Assembly (NCBI GenBank): GCA_013350335.1
Contig: CM023538.1
Location: forward strand, 57,773,080 to 57,837,079
DNA from: Chimonanthus salicifolius
Lineage: Eukaryota; Streptophyta; Magnoliopsida; Laurales; Calycanthaceae
Reading direction: 5' to 3'
Length of the DNA: 64,000 nt
Position numbers and translations under genes: made by a program. The stretch's first letter is position 1. The number at the start of each line of letters is the position of its first letter. Below are positions 11,130-20,616 of this stretch, piece by piece. A model generated the notes under the pieces. That model had not been told where the DNA came from. It did no database searches and worked only from the letters and a program-made list of their open reading frames with translations.

Positions 11130-11416
11130 AAGGGCTGAAATCGAGTTAGGTCGGGTCGGGTTTTTTAAAATCCAATCTGACCCGAGTTACTAATATATGG
11201 AACCCGACTCGACCCAAATCGAACTTTTGACCCAGACGTCATGATCCGACCCAACCCGCATTTTAAACGTACTTTAGCCTATTTTTGATGGGGTCGGGCC
11301 AGGTTAACTTAAAAATCTCTCAACCCAACCCGATCCGACCTGCTGACCCTACCCGCATGATTTTCGAGTCGGGTCATGCGGGTTCGGGACAAAACCCAAC
11401 CCGAGTGTCACCCCTA
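11130..11416. mobile_element. hAT-type MITE, GGGTCGGGT family, copy 1
   Basis: The 287-bp element has ends AGGGCTGAAATCGAG and the inverted AGGGGTGACACTCGG, and is packed with GGGTCGGGT / ACCCGACCC words. The 8 bases ATCACAAT occur immediately on both sides (11122-11129 and 11417-11424), the target duplication length of hAT transposons. There is no transposase, so it is non-autonomous. The closest relative in the window is 50289-50667. Confidence 0.8.
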
Positions 11417-11514
11417 ATCACAATTCTACCCCTTGAACTAGAGTCGTCCTTGGCTCTGATACTCTATTTCTCACTCCTAGTTCGAGAGTTGAACCATGCT
11501 CCAATACTATTTGT

Positions 11515-11810
11515 GTCACGATCCGTCCCGCCTATCACAATATTGTCCACTTTGGGCCTAAACTCTGGGCACATACAACTTTGTTTTGGGGTGTGCACTC
11601 TTGCACAATTTCAAAAGGCCTTGTGTTAAAAGAGAGGATGCATTAGCTTATAAACCATATTCAAGAGGTTGCCAAAGGTGATGTAAGACTTTGGGAATCT
11701 TGTCTCTTTGGCGATTTTCCTCCTCTCCAACCCACCCACCCCCCTTCCAATGGTGGTCTCTCTCTTGATCAGGTCACTACTCTTTCATGGCAGGAGTGGG
11801 TCTTCACAAA
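11515..11810. repeat. ~290-bp repeat, copy 2
   Basis: Direct copy of 10815-11110. The MITE at 11130-11416 sits between the two copies. Confidence 0.5.
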
Positions 11811-11833
11811 TTCTGTGTCTATATAGAAATATA

Positions 11834-12024
11834 CTCCCTCATTCTCATTTTAGTTGTCTCATTTGAAACATTTGTTTTTTTTAAAGAACTCTCTATATAA
11901 GATTAGCACTCCATGTGATCTCATCCATTTTCAACACACTTTATACTATTCTAATATAAATGAGACAACTATTTTGAAACATTTTCAAAATCCATATAAA
12001 ATAACTAATTTAAAACACAGGGAG
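11834..12024. mobile_element. Stowaway-like (Tc1/mariner) MITE
   Basis: The element is 191 bp. It begins CTCCCTCATTCTCATTTTAG, ends AAAACACAGGGAG and is flanked by TA on both sides (11832-11833 and 12025-12026), as expected for Tc1/mariner-type insertion. The interior is AT-rich and non-coding. It shares sequence with the element at 13879-14071, in inverted orientation over part of its length. Confidence 0.75.
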
Positions 12025-13878
12025 TAATAAAGTTGTAATCGAATATTTACAACTATTTTGTTCAATTCACACACTAAATTGAACAAAAAAAAATGTCACT
12101 AAGTATTTTTAAGAGAAATTTAAATATTTAATTGCTAAGGCATGTGACTGAAAAGAAAAATAAATATATAAGGAGTCTCTGTCAGCGAGCTTGCTACGTT
12201 ATTCAAACAAAATCATGGATAACAAGGAATCTCTATGCAGTAGGTGTCAGTGTGCCATCCAACACCTAAAGAAAATGTGTTAAAAACCTGCACTGGTTAA
12301 TGTTCGTATTAATATAATTTTAAAACTGTGACGTTGACATCGATGTTACCCTAACCACTTTCGATTCAGCGTCCAAGGTGAGCGAGCATGTTTCTCAAAG
12401 TAATAAAAAAGTAATTTAACAACTCTCTACGTAAGTTTAATATTATTGGAGGATTTTATTTAGATACTTCAAAGTATGTGTAGGTTTATGAACTTATTTT
12501 CTTATTGCTTCAATATCAATAAATACAATAATGCCTATTATGTAAATAAATATAATAGTCGAGTTAAAATGTCTCCTATCTAAATACAAGTGAGACTTCT
12601 GAACATCTTGATTCTTTAAAAAAAAAAAAATATGTAAACATTCAAATTCAATTACTCAAATCATTACTCTTGTTAAATCTATAATTTTCCATCATTTGAT
12701 ATTTAAATAAGAAACTTCATCAATTGATATCTCTGTTCTTAAAATGCTAAAAAAAGAAGAATGGCTGCACTAACATACAATCATCCCAATCCAAACCAAT
12801 GGAAGTCATGGGTCTTTTTAACAATAGTACTTACTGTAGCCATTTTAATTTTCTTGTACTTTTCTTGACTGATTTTTCCTCTTTTTTTTTGGTTGTGGTC
12901 CATTGAAGTTCTGACATTTAAATATTTGATGGATACATTCTTTTTGAGATTTATATTATCTGTTTGCTATTTTATAGATTTTTTAAACATTTTGTCTTAA
13001 TTCATTTTGAAATTGGAAGCCATATTTTAACCAGCAAAAGGAAAAAAAAAAATTCAGTGCAAAGGACAAGGAAACAGGATAAATCTACAACAGAAAGATG
13101 GTTAAAAAGGCTTTTCTAACATGACTCATAGTTTTTTTAACGACCGAGTGGGAGATCTTGAGCTCGACTAAATCTCCTTCCACAATTCTATAAGATAGTC
13201 ATTGAGTTACGCAATGAAGACACGGACTCACATCATCCTATGCAGAAAATTATCAATTGAATTACTTTGTGTGAAATGTAACATGACTCATAGTTAAGTA
13301 CTGAATATTTATAATATTCTTTTTCCACACACCTACCACAAATTAAATAGTTGGATTCCTTGGACCACTCATTTTAAAGAATTTCTTAAAACGTACCGTT
13401 CAAAATGGATGGATTTGATTAGACTAGTTTAACCCTAAAATTTTGACAATTAAAATTGGATGGGTGGAAAGATAGCGATATCTTTTGCAATCAACTCAAC
13501 AATAAGGATGAGCCAAATAGAAAAAAGTTATTCAAATTTAAAGGGTAAAATAAGACAAGTTTGACCTGAATTGGGCCAATTAGACTCGAGTTGAGTCTAA
13601 GCCCACAAGTTGGGTCCACGTAAAATAAAATTGCCAATTTGGAGTCCAAATCTATGTTTTTTCTCCTCCTCAGCCTCTAAATAATGAACAATTCTTCTTA
13701 TATATTTACTTTTGTCTGTGACACTTCGTTTGCATTTGAATCGATGCAACGAACACTTCACTTGCAGTTTTATACATACTTTCAAATAATAATAATAAAT
13801 GGGACGCTTTTCTTATTTTCTCCATTCAAAGTTTCTAATTAATGAAAATTATGCAGACAGTAAAGATGATAAATCTTA
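12025..13878. other. No recognised feature
   Basis: AT-rich intergenic DNA. I see no gene, no clear terminal repeats and no tandem array. A minus-strand open frame of 62 codons at 13785-13597 has no recognisable motif. Confidence 0.4.
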
Positions 13879-14071
13879 CTCCCTCTGTTCCAATTTAGTT
13901 GTTTTATATGAATTTTGGAATTGTCCCGTAGTAGTTGTCTCATTCATATTAGAGTAACATAAAGTGTGTTGAAAATAGATGAGACCACATAGAGTGCTAG
14001 TTTTATATAGAGAGTTTATTAAAAAAATATAAAATTTTCAAATCAGACAAAAAAAAAGGGGACAGAGGGAG
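13879..14071. mobile_element. Stowaway-like (Tc1/mariner) MITE
   Basis: The element is 193 bp. It starts CTCCCTCTGTTCCAATTTAG and ends GGGGACAGAGGGAG. TA is found on each side (13877-13878 and 14072-14073). It is non-coding. Confidence 0.8.
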
Positions 14072-14160
14072 TATTTTATTAAAATTATAAGTGCCCATAT
14101 AAGTACAAAATAGAAATAAGAGATTGTAAGCATGGGTTTGAAAAACAAACAAACATCCAC

Positions 14161-14459
14161 AGAGAAAACAACAATTTTGCATGATTTGGCCGAGGCTTAC
14201 GTCCACGGACACTGATCGGATAAGTTTCACTAAATATTAAAGAATACAAATTTCTCTCTCAAAATACAAACCCAAACCGGATTCAACTCTTCCACTGTCC
14301 CACGGAGAGTTTTCTTTGAAAGGATAGAGAAGAGTTGAATTTGGTTTGCATTTATAATTTTAGAGAAAAATTTGTACCCTTTGATATTTAGTGGAACTTA
14401 TTCGGTTGCTACCCATAGACATAGGCCTCAGCAAAACCACATAAATTTTTTGTTTCTCT
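14161..14459. repeat. Long imperfect hairpin, copy 1
   Basis: The arm 14161-14293 pairs with 14326-14459 over ~133 bases with scattered mismatches, leaving a ~32-base loop. The inner arms read TTCAACTCTTCC and AGAGAAGAGTTGAA. Further out, TAAGTTTCACTAAATATTAA pairs with the complement of TTGATATTTAGTGGAACTTA. This is the architecture of a foldback MITE or of a young inverted-repeat small-RNA locus. Small RNA data would be needed to choose. Confidence 0.75.
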
Positions 14460-14514
14460 AGATATTTAACATAACATGGTAAGAGATGGCAACATTTCTC
14501 TAGATATTTAACAT

Positions 14515-14605
14515 AACATGGTAATAGATGGCACATGTTGGATCTTATACCAATCTTCTCCTTTTTGATTATCCTCATGAGAAACTCAATAGGTATTCGG
14601 CCTAC
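14515..14605 (-). pseudogene. NLR resistance gene 3'-end relic
   Basis: Read on the minus strand with one frame change, this gives PIEFLMRI, then EDWYKIQHVPSIT. That is the signature of the extreme C-terminus of CC-NBS-LRR proteins, and matches the better-preserved relic at 22381-22750. Only the last ~30 codons remain. There is no NB-ARC domain in the window. Confidence 0.6.
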
Positions 14606-14848
14606 ATATAATGATTGATGCTGGTTAAATTTTTAAAATAACTTTAATGTCTTTTATTATTTTATATCTTTATCCATCAAATAATTAGAAATTTCATTAA
14701 AGACGTGGAGATCAATTCTCATAGTATGATTAGCATCATAAGGAAGAAAGAAAAAAACAAAGAAAGGCAGGAGGAGACATGCCCATATAAGTACAAAATA
14801 GAAATAAGAGATTGTAAGCATGGGTTTAAAAAACAAACAAACATCCAC

Positions 14849-15239
14849 AGAGAAAACAACACAATTTTGCATGATTTGGCCGAAGCTTACGTCCACGGAC
14901 ACCGATCGGATAAGTTTCACTAAATATTAAAGAATACAAATTTCTCTCTCAAAATACAAACCCAAACCAGATTCAACTCTTCTCTCTCCTCTCAAACAAA
15001 ACTCTCGGTTTTTCTTATGCAACTCTTTCCCCAAAAAATATAAATCAAATTCACCCTAAATATAAAACTCTTCCACTGTCCCAACCGAGAGTTTTCTTTG
15101 AAAGGATAGAGAAGAGTTGAATTTGGTTTGCATTTATAATTTTAGAGAAAAATTTGTACCCTTTGATATTTAGTGGAACTTACTCGGTTGCTACCCATAG
15201 ACATAGGCCTCGGCAGAACCACATAATTTTTTTGTCTCT
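14849..15239. repeat. Long imperfect hairpin, copy 2 (expanded loop)
   Basis: The left arm runs 14849-14980 and the right arm 15108-15239. The pairing is the same as in copy 1, but the loop is enlarged by ~95 bases. Base changes are found in both arms relative to copy 1. Confidence 0.75.
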
Positions 15240-15254
15240 AGATATTTAACATAA

Positions 15255-15342
15255 CAAAGTAATAGATGGCACATGTTGGATCTTATACCAATCTTCTCCT
15301 TTTTTATTATCCTCATGAGAAACTCAATAGGTATTCGGCCTA
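15255..15342 (-). pseudogene. NLR resistance gene 3'-end relic, duplicate
   Basis: Same relic as at 14515-14605, part of the tandem duplication. The minus strand reads EDWYKIQHVPSIT after the same frame change. Confidence 0.55.
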
Positions 15343-15542
15343 CATATAATGATTGATGCTGGTTAAATTTTAAAATAGCTTTAATGTCTTTTATTATTTT
15401 ATATCTTTATCCATGAAATAATTAGAAATTTCACTAAAGACGAGGAGATCAATTCTCACAGTATGATTTGCTTACTCATAAGGAAGAAAGAAAAAAACAA
15501 AGAAAGGAAAGAGGAGACATGAGGAAGAAGGCCGAGAGAGCT

Positions 15543-15875
15543 GCTGAACTGGAACAAAGAAGATGAGTCTTATTTCGGATTCTTAATTTTAATTTGAGAG
15601 TGTTTAGAATTAAAGTTCAGTAGGTGTGATATATGTAAAATATTATATTAAAGTTGAAATGATAAATCCTAGGCATATAATGAGTGTAGTAGCAAGTAAG
15701 GTTTTGAATGAAAAAATTTAGTTTTAAAATGGACATTAGGGTTATAAAATAAACATTTAGAGCGTTATAATTTTAGGTTAAAAACTGAATATTGGGCTCA
15801 AATCTAAGATTGATATTGGGTTTGGTAGTAAAATTTTGATATTGGGCTTAAATGGTGTACAATTGGATGTTAGAA
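15543..15875. other. No recognised feature
   Basis: AT-rich, with several near-repeats of the theme ATTGGGCTTAAAT / GATATTGGG between 15785 and 15860. No gene is seen. Confidence 0.3.
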
Positions 15876-15883
15876 GGTCAATT

Positions 15884-16140
15884 CAAGGTTAGAAATCTTT
15901 GCCGATATGGTGTGTATCTGTAGAGATATCTCAGATTTTTTAGCGTTGAGATATCTCGCCGATACAATGCGTATCAGCCGATATAGCTGAGATCTCACCG
16001 ATATCGGCCGATACACATTTAAATGGCCGATATTTGGCCAAAAAAAAAAAATAGGAGAGAGACATCTCAGCCGATATCCGAGATACCGACATATCGGCCG
16101 AGATGCCAATATCTCGATATCAACGAATTTTTTAACTCTA
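15884..16140. mobile_element. hAT-type MITE, ATCGGCCGAT family, with target duplication
   Basis: The 257-bp element is flanked by the 8-bp direct repeat GGTCAATT (15876-15883 and 16141-16148). Its ends are CAAGGTTAGAAATC and the inverted TAGAGTTAAAAAATTC, degenerate forms of a CAGGGGTTAAAA-type end. The interior is built from GCCGATAT, ATATCGGCCGATA and GAGATATCTC words. There is no transposase. This copy and 60549-60882 define the family boundaries. Confidence 0.75.
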
Positions 16141-16359
16141 GGTCAATTAGATAGGTAAAATAGAGCATTGGACTGGGCCATTGGCAGCCATTATACAGTA
16201 CTCTACACTGTCGAACCCTAAACGGGTCACATAGGTCCGATAACACCATCAGGCCAGGTCTGATCCTGTGATATCGGGCCTTGCCATGGACGGTCCGATA
16301 ACACTATCCGGCCGGGCCGGATTTAGGTCTGTTTACACCACGCTATGTGGCTGCTAATT

Positions 16360-16520
16360 ATATTCAAATGATACGATAAATTGGATATATTTTACTGATA
16401 AAAGTAAAGGCCTCTTGAGTTAACAAAAAATCTGAGATATGTTTAATGATTTTCTGTTTAATTTTACTGTTTTTTATTTTTCTTAGGATAATGTTTTTTA
16501 AGGAAAACATTTGACTTTCT
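16360..16520. repeat. Dispersed ~170-bp repeat (GATAAAAGTAAAGGC), copy 1
   Basis: Related copies are at about 54925-55120 and 58730-58935. Shared words include TTTTACTGATAAAAGTAAAG and AGGATAATGTTTTT. The three copies sit in unrelated contexts, which suggests a mobile unit, but no ends were resolved. Confidence 0.55.
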
Positions 16521-16725
16521 CAAGTGCTCTTAGGAGCAATTTTATCAGAATCAAACCGTGTATCGAATCGTCTTTAAGGAAAGTTGGGTTAAATAAAGTT
16601 CAATCGGATTCAACCGTAGTCAAACTTAGTCAATCCCATGCTATTAATATAAATATTATAAATAATATTAAATTATTAATTAATAATTTAAATAATTTTT
16701 CAGCAAAAAAATTATTATTTAGATA

Positions 16726-16795
16726 TGAAATTATTACATTCACTTAAATTATAAAATATCAACATATAACAATCTTTAATTAACTCTAAGATACA
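16726..16795. repeat. 70-bp perfect direct repeat, left copy
   Basis: Identical to 20547-20616 over 70 bases. The two copies bracket a 3751-bp segment. This is much too long for an ordinary transposon target duplication. It is more like a staggered-break repair duplication, or a local tandem duplication with later divergence of content. Confidence 0.8.
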
Positions 16796-17517
16796 TATAT
16801 GTATGAGTTACGGATTGATCTTAATTATAAATATTATTGGAAAGATAATATTTATATTAAAAATATGTAAATATTCACATTATTAATAATATAAAAATGA
16901 ATATAAATAATCATATTATTAACACATTCATTTTAATAATATTATAATAGCATATATCCTTAACGATAATCGTCATAAATGATCAACATCATTATTTATA
17001 TATTATTAGTTAATTAATATTTATTAAGTTGGTAATATTGATATCATAATAATTAATATCATAGTTTGATAACTTATTGCTATAAGTCTCAAATAACCAA
17101 ATCTTGTAAATATCACCTGCTAACAATGTTATCAAACCTGACCCGACCCGCGGGTCAACCATGACCCCGCTGAAACACGAGTCGGGTTGTAATGACTCGA
17201 CGCGATTTTTCGGAGTTTTAGGGTCTTGGTAGCAATGGGGTGAGTGTGGGCCCTGTGGTGGGTTCTGGTTTGCTCGATTTTGAGTTCGGAGACTCAGAGA
17301 GCAATTTGGTAATTTTGAATTATTGAATATTCTATCATAATTAAAAGTTTCACACATTTTCCCCCGACGTTTGTCATTCGATTTCTTCGGGGCTTTTAAA
17401 ATATTTTTTAAATTTGAGATTTTTAATATAAAAAGAAAAGAAAAGAAAAAAAAGAAACCCAACCTAAAACCCTAGAATCCCTAAACCCTATCCCTTTAAA
17501 CAACCCCCCTCTTCCGC

Positions 17518-17548
17518 GCAGCACTGTAGCACGCGGCTACAGTGCTGC
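17518..17548. other. Perfect 13-bp stem hairpin
   Basis: GCAGCACTGTAGC at 17518-17530 is followed by the 5-base loop ACGCG and the exact inverse GCTACAGTGCTGC at 17536-17548. It lies at the start of the C/T-rich leader-like tract. It could be a structured RNA leader element. No terminator-type function is implied in a plant genome. Confidence 0.6.
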
Positions 17549-17700
17549 CACTGCTTCTCTCTCTCTCCCGTCTCTCTTTCTCTCCCACCTCTCACCTTCC
17601 TCTCCTCCTAACCCTAACCCTAATCTCTCTCCTCTCTTTCCCCTCCCTCAAGCCACCGCCACCGCTCTCTCTCTCTCTCTCTCTCCCTTCCCTTGGCCTC
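17549..17700. repeat. CT-rich low-complexity tract
   Basis: Runs of CTCTCTCT with an interstitial CCCTAACCCTAACCCTAAT at about 17609-17627. The last is a telomere-like triplet too short to mark a former chromosome end. Open frames here are compositional artefacts. Confidence 0.7.
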
Positions 17701-19273
17701 TCCCCTCTCCCGTTTCTGCCAATGCTCTGCCCTCCGCCCCCATCTCGCTCGGACGGCTTCAACACCAGATTCGTCGGATTCCATCCTTCCAGCCGTCATC
17801 AGAGCTCGGATCCACCGGCCCTCCCTTCGACCGAACCATGGTAACCTCGTCCCTCCTCTTCTTCTCCTTCCCTTTTCTCCATTTTCCCTCATTTCCCTTC
17901 TCTTTCCCTCATTGCTGAGTCGACTCAGTCGGGTCACCAAGTTGACTCGGCTGAGTTCAGTTCTGGGTAACCCAGGCCCAGTCCGATGTGTAACCCAGTG
18001 GGCCTAGGGGCTCGACCCAGCTCACCAGACTTGGCTCCGCCCAGCCCACCTTCGGCCCAGCCCGATTTAGGCCCGGCCTGTTTCGACCCAGTTTTGGGCC
18101 CGACTCAATTTCAAACACAGTTTCCATTTTTGGGCTCAGTTCCGAGCCCGGCCCAATTTTGGACCCAGCTTTCAGTTTTGGGCCCACTTCAGTTCAGTTT
18201 GGACCCGACTTGCTTTCGGGCCCGTTTGTAGCCCAGACTTAGTTTGACCCGTTTTGCCCGGTTACTTATCCTTCTATTCTTGTTTCAACAGATTGAGCAC
18301 CTTCAACCCCCGGACTCATTTTCTCGCATTACATTTCAAAGACACACACATGTGAGGGAACTCACCACCGCTTTTATCATGCATCTATGCATCTTACTCC
18401 TCTATCAAATGTGTGGGTACGAAATGCGGCGAATGGGGTCCCCCGATATTATGAGCCACTAGGCATGGGAACTATTGATACCATTATGTGGCGGGGGTAT
18501 CATCCGGGTGTATTTGTACCCATTGCTCATGGAGCACCTATGAATAGTTTATCGGATGTCATGACTTGTTGATGGTATGATAACATGATTGGTTGACACG
18601 TGATAACTTGCCATGTATGTGATTAATAGTTTAATTAACATGCTTTAGAATTGTGTACAGTAGATAGTAGATGATACCACTTTCTATGCTTGTATGGATC
18701 ATGTCATGATTGATACCATATCTAAATTTTAAGGTGTAGCATGTGATAGATAATTATGTATATACTTAATGATGTTGCGATTTGTCATATTGACGACATG
18801 CGTAGACAATTTTGTATGCATGTGGATGGTGTAAATGGAATGTCGATGGGAGCATGGGTACTAGGCAACATCAGGATCTAGAGACTCCCCCTAGCTTGTT
18901 GAGTAGTAGGGTGGGGATGTTGTGTGGGACCGCACAGTAGAAGGGTGGTTGGACTATGGACTACCCGGTGGTTGGACATGAGTTGAAGTTTTTTTCCTGG
19001 CACGGGTTAGATTGTCATGTGTGATCTTTAATCATGCCTACGAGGGAGGTGTGGTCCGGTTCGGAGGACGAGGTGACTGAGAGTCCTAAGAGGGACATGT
19101 TGTGAGGTGGTCATGGAAACCTCCGGGAAGTTTTGGGGTTGAGTGTTAGCTCGCCCAAGGTTGACTTAAAGGTGATTACAGACATGCTACCCGAGTGCGT
19201 GGCGGATGAGGCGTCCCCAGTGGTCTAATGGGTTGAGTGGTTCGCCCGCGTTGAGACCAGAGGGTGGGATGGC

Positions 19274-20016
19274 GGCTTGTGATCCCCGAATGACTGAGTA
19301 GGCTAAGGAGGTGCTCGCCTGGTCATTGGTCGAGAGATGATGCGGTGAGGGACAGCTCCCGGTAGTGTGGCTTGTGATCCCCCGAATGATCGAGTAGGTT
19401 GAGGAGGTGCTCGCCTTGTCATTGGTCGAGGGATGATGCTGTGAGGGACAGCTCCCGCTAGTATGGCTTGTGATCCCTGAATAACCGAGAAGGCTGAGGA
19501 GGTGCTCGCTTGGTCATTGGTCGAGGGATGATGCGGTGAGGGACAGCTCCCGCTAGTGTGGTTTGTGATCCCCGAATGACCGAGTAAGCTGAGGAGGTGC
19601 TCGCCTTGTCATTGGTCAAGGGATGATGCGGTGAGGGACAACTCCCGCTAGTGTGGCTTGTGATCCCCCAATGACCGAGTAGGCTGAGGAGGTGCTCGCC
19701 TGATTATTGATCGAGGGATGATGCGGTGAGGGACAGCTCCCGCTAGTATGGCTTGTGATCCCCGAATGACCGAGTAGGCTGAGGAGGTGCTCGCCTAGTC
19801 ATTGCTCGAGGGATGATGCGGTGAGGGACAGCTCCCGCTAGTGTGACTTGTGATCCCCAAATGACCGAGTAGGCTGAGGAGGTGCTCGCCTGGTCATTGG
19901 TCGAGGGATGATGCGGTGAGAGACAGCTCCCGCTAGTGTGGCTTGTGATCCCCGAATGACCGAGTAAGTTGAGGAGGTGCTCGCCTGGTCATTGGTCGAG
20001 GGATGGTGCGATGAGG
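19274..20016. repeat. 95-bp minisatellite, ~7.8 units
   Basis: The word GGCTTGTGATCCCCGAATGA (and variants) starts at 19274, 19369, 19465, 19560, 19655, 19750, 19845 and 19940, so the period is 95 (one step of 96). Units are 90-97% alike. GC content is well above the surroundings. The units include GGTGCTCGCCTGGTCATTGG and GGTGAGGGACAGCTCCCGCT. No direct-repeat/spacer alternation is present. Confidence 0.92.
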
Positions 20017-20160
20017 TATTCCAGCCTAGGACACCTGTAGGGTGGGGAAAGCCTGCGAGGTGGTGTGAGATGGTGTTCCAGGCTATGACACCTGCAGGGT
20101 GGGTACAGTCTTAGGTATGGTATTCCAGGCTAGGACACCTGTATGGTGGGGACAGCATGT
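20017..20160. repeat. Short degenerate tandem repeat, 3 units
   Basis: TATTCCAGCCTAGGACACCT, GTTCCAGGCTATGACACCTG and TATTCCAGGCTAGGACACCT begin successive units about 50-65 bases apart, each followed by a GGGTGGGG-type run. Confidence 0.7.
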
Positions 20161-20546
20161 GGTGTGATGTGATAGTGTGTTTACCCGCGGTTGACTTTGG
20201 GGTTCATTGTTGAGACTGTGTTGTGGGTGTTAACTCACCAGGAATTTATGGGTGCCTAACGAGTAAGTTCGGCCGGCTCACTCGGTAGAAGACCTATAGA
20301 ATCCTGTGAGGGGTGGATAAGCCAATCGGGTGGAGACCAACAGATGGGGTCCAAGGTTATAGGTTTGACTATCGAGACTCTGGTACTTGGTTGAGGAGAC
20401 CATAGACGAGTCTGGTTGGCAGTCCGTTGATGACTGGTGAGATGGTTACTCTCGCATGGTAGTCGGTTTGGGAGTCTAGTGAGTCTGACTCTTGTGTTGG
20501 TCGTGGTATGTGTGCGGGTTGTCGTGAGGGAGTCATAGGGTTGTCG

Positions 20547-20616
20547 TGAAATTATTACATTCACTTAAATTATAAAATATCAACATATAACAATCTTTAA
20601 TTAACTCTAAGATACA
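20547..20616. repeat. 70-bp perfect direct repeat, right copy
   Basis: Identical to 16726-16795. To its right, 20617-20830 continues into a sequence related to 59640-59860, so the pre-insertion DNA here was probably part of that dispersed repeat. Confidence 0.8.

Larger units (their letters stand above)
14092..15530. repeat. Tandem duplication of a ~0.7-kb unit (hairpin plus NLR 3' relic)
   Basis: GCCCATATAAGTACAAAATA begins at 14093 and again at 14780. CATATAATGATTGATGCTGG occurs near 14604 and 15343. The second unit is longer mainly because it carries an extra ~90 bases (14975-15065) inside the hairpin loop. Each unit holds a long imperfect hairpin followed by the relic of an NLR gene's last codons on the minus strand, then the AGACG(A/T)GGAGATCA repeat. 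Confidence 0.8.
16796..20546. mobile_element. 3.75-kb insertion, probably LTR-retrotransposon derived, not classified
   Basis: The left part (16796-17110) is AT-rich. 17127 starts a short run of GACCCGACCCGCGGGTC words related to the GGGTCGGGT MITEs. 17460-18300 is a C/T-rich, then GGCCCA-rich, tract with telobox-like AAACCCTA words, resembling a retrotransposon leader or LTR. 18300-19270 is G-rich non-coding. 19274-20016 is a 95-bp minisatellite and 20017-20160 a shorter array. The open frames of 60-150 codons on both strands are low in complexity and have no domain. It may be one large LTR or a non-autonomous element. No primer site or polypurine tract was found. Confidence 0.4.

Noticed and set aside
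11285..11629. 114-codon plus-strand open frame
   Set aside because: Its first half lies inside the GGGTCGGGT MITE and its second half in the ~290-bp repeat, so it is a chance frame across two elements.
17010..17462. 150-codon minus-strand open frame
   Set aside because: It begins in a poly-pyrimidine run and ends in AT-rich DNA, with no recognisable motif and no support from splice or family similarity.
17609..17627. Telomere-like CCCTAA repeats
   Set aside because: Only about three imperfect units within a CT-rich leader tract; teloboxes of this size are common in plant promoters.
17542..18231. Several 70-106-codon open frames on both strands
   Set aside because: All lie in CT-rich or GGCCCA-rich low-complexity DNA. 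The predicted proteins are serine/leucine/proline or arginine/glutamate runs with no domain.
19274..20016. Array reminiscent of a CRISPR
   Set aside because: Units are contiguous 95-bp repeats with no constant-repeat/variable-spacer pattern, in a plant nuclear context.
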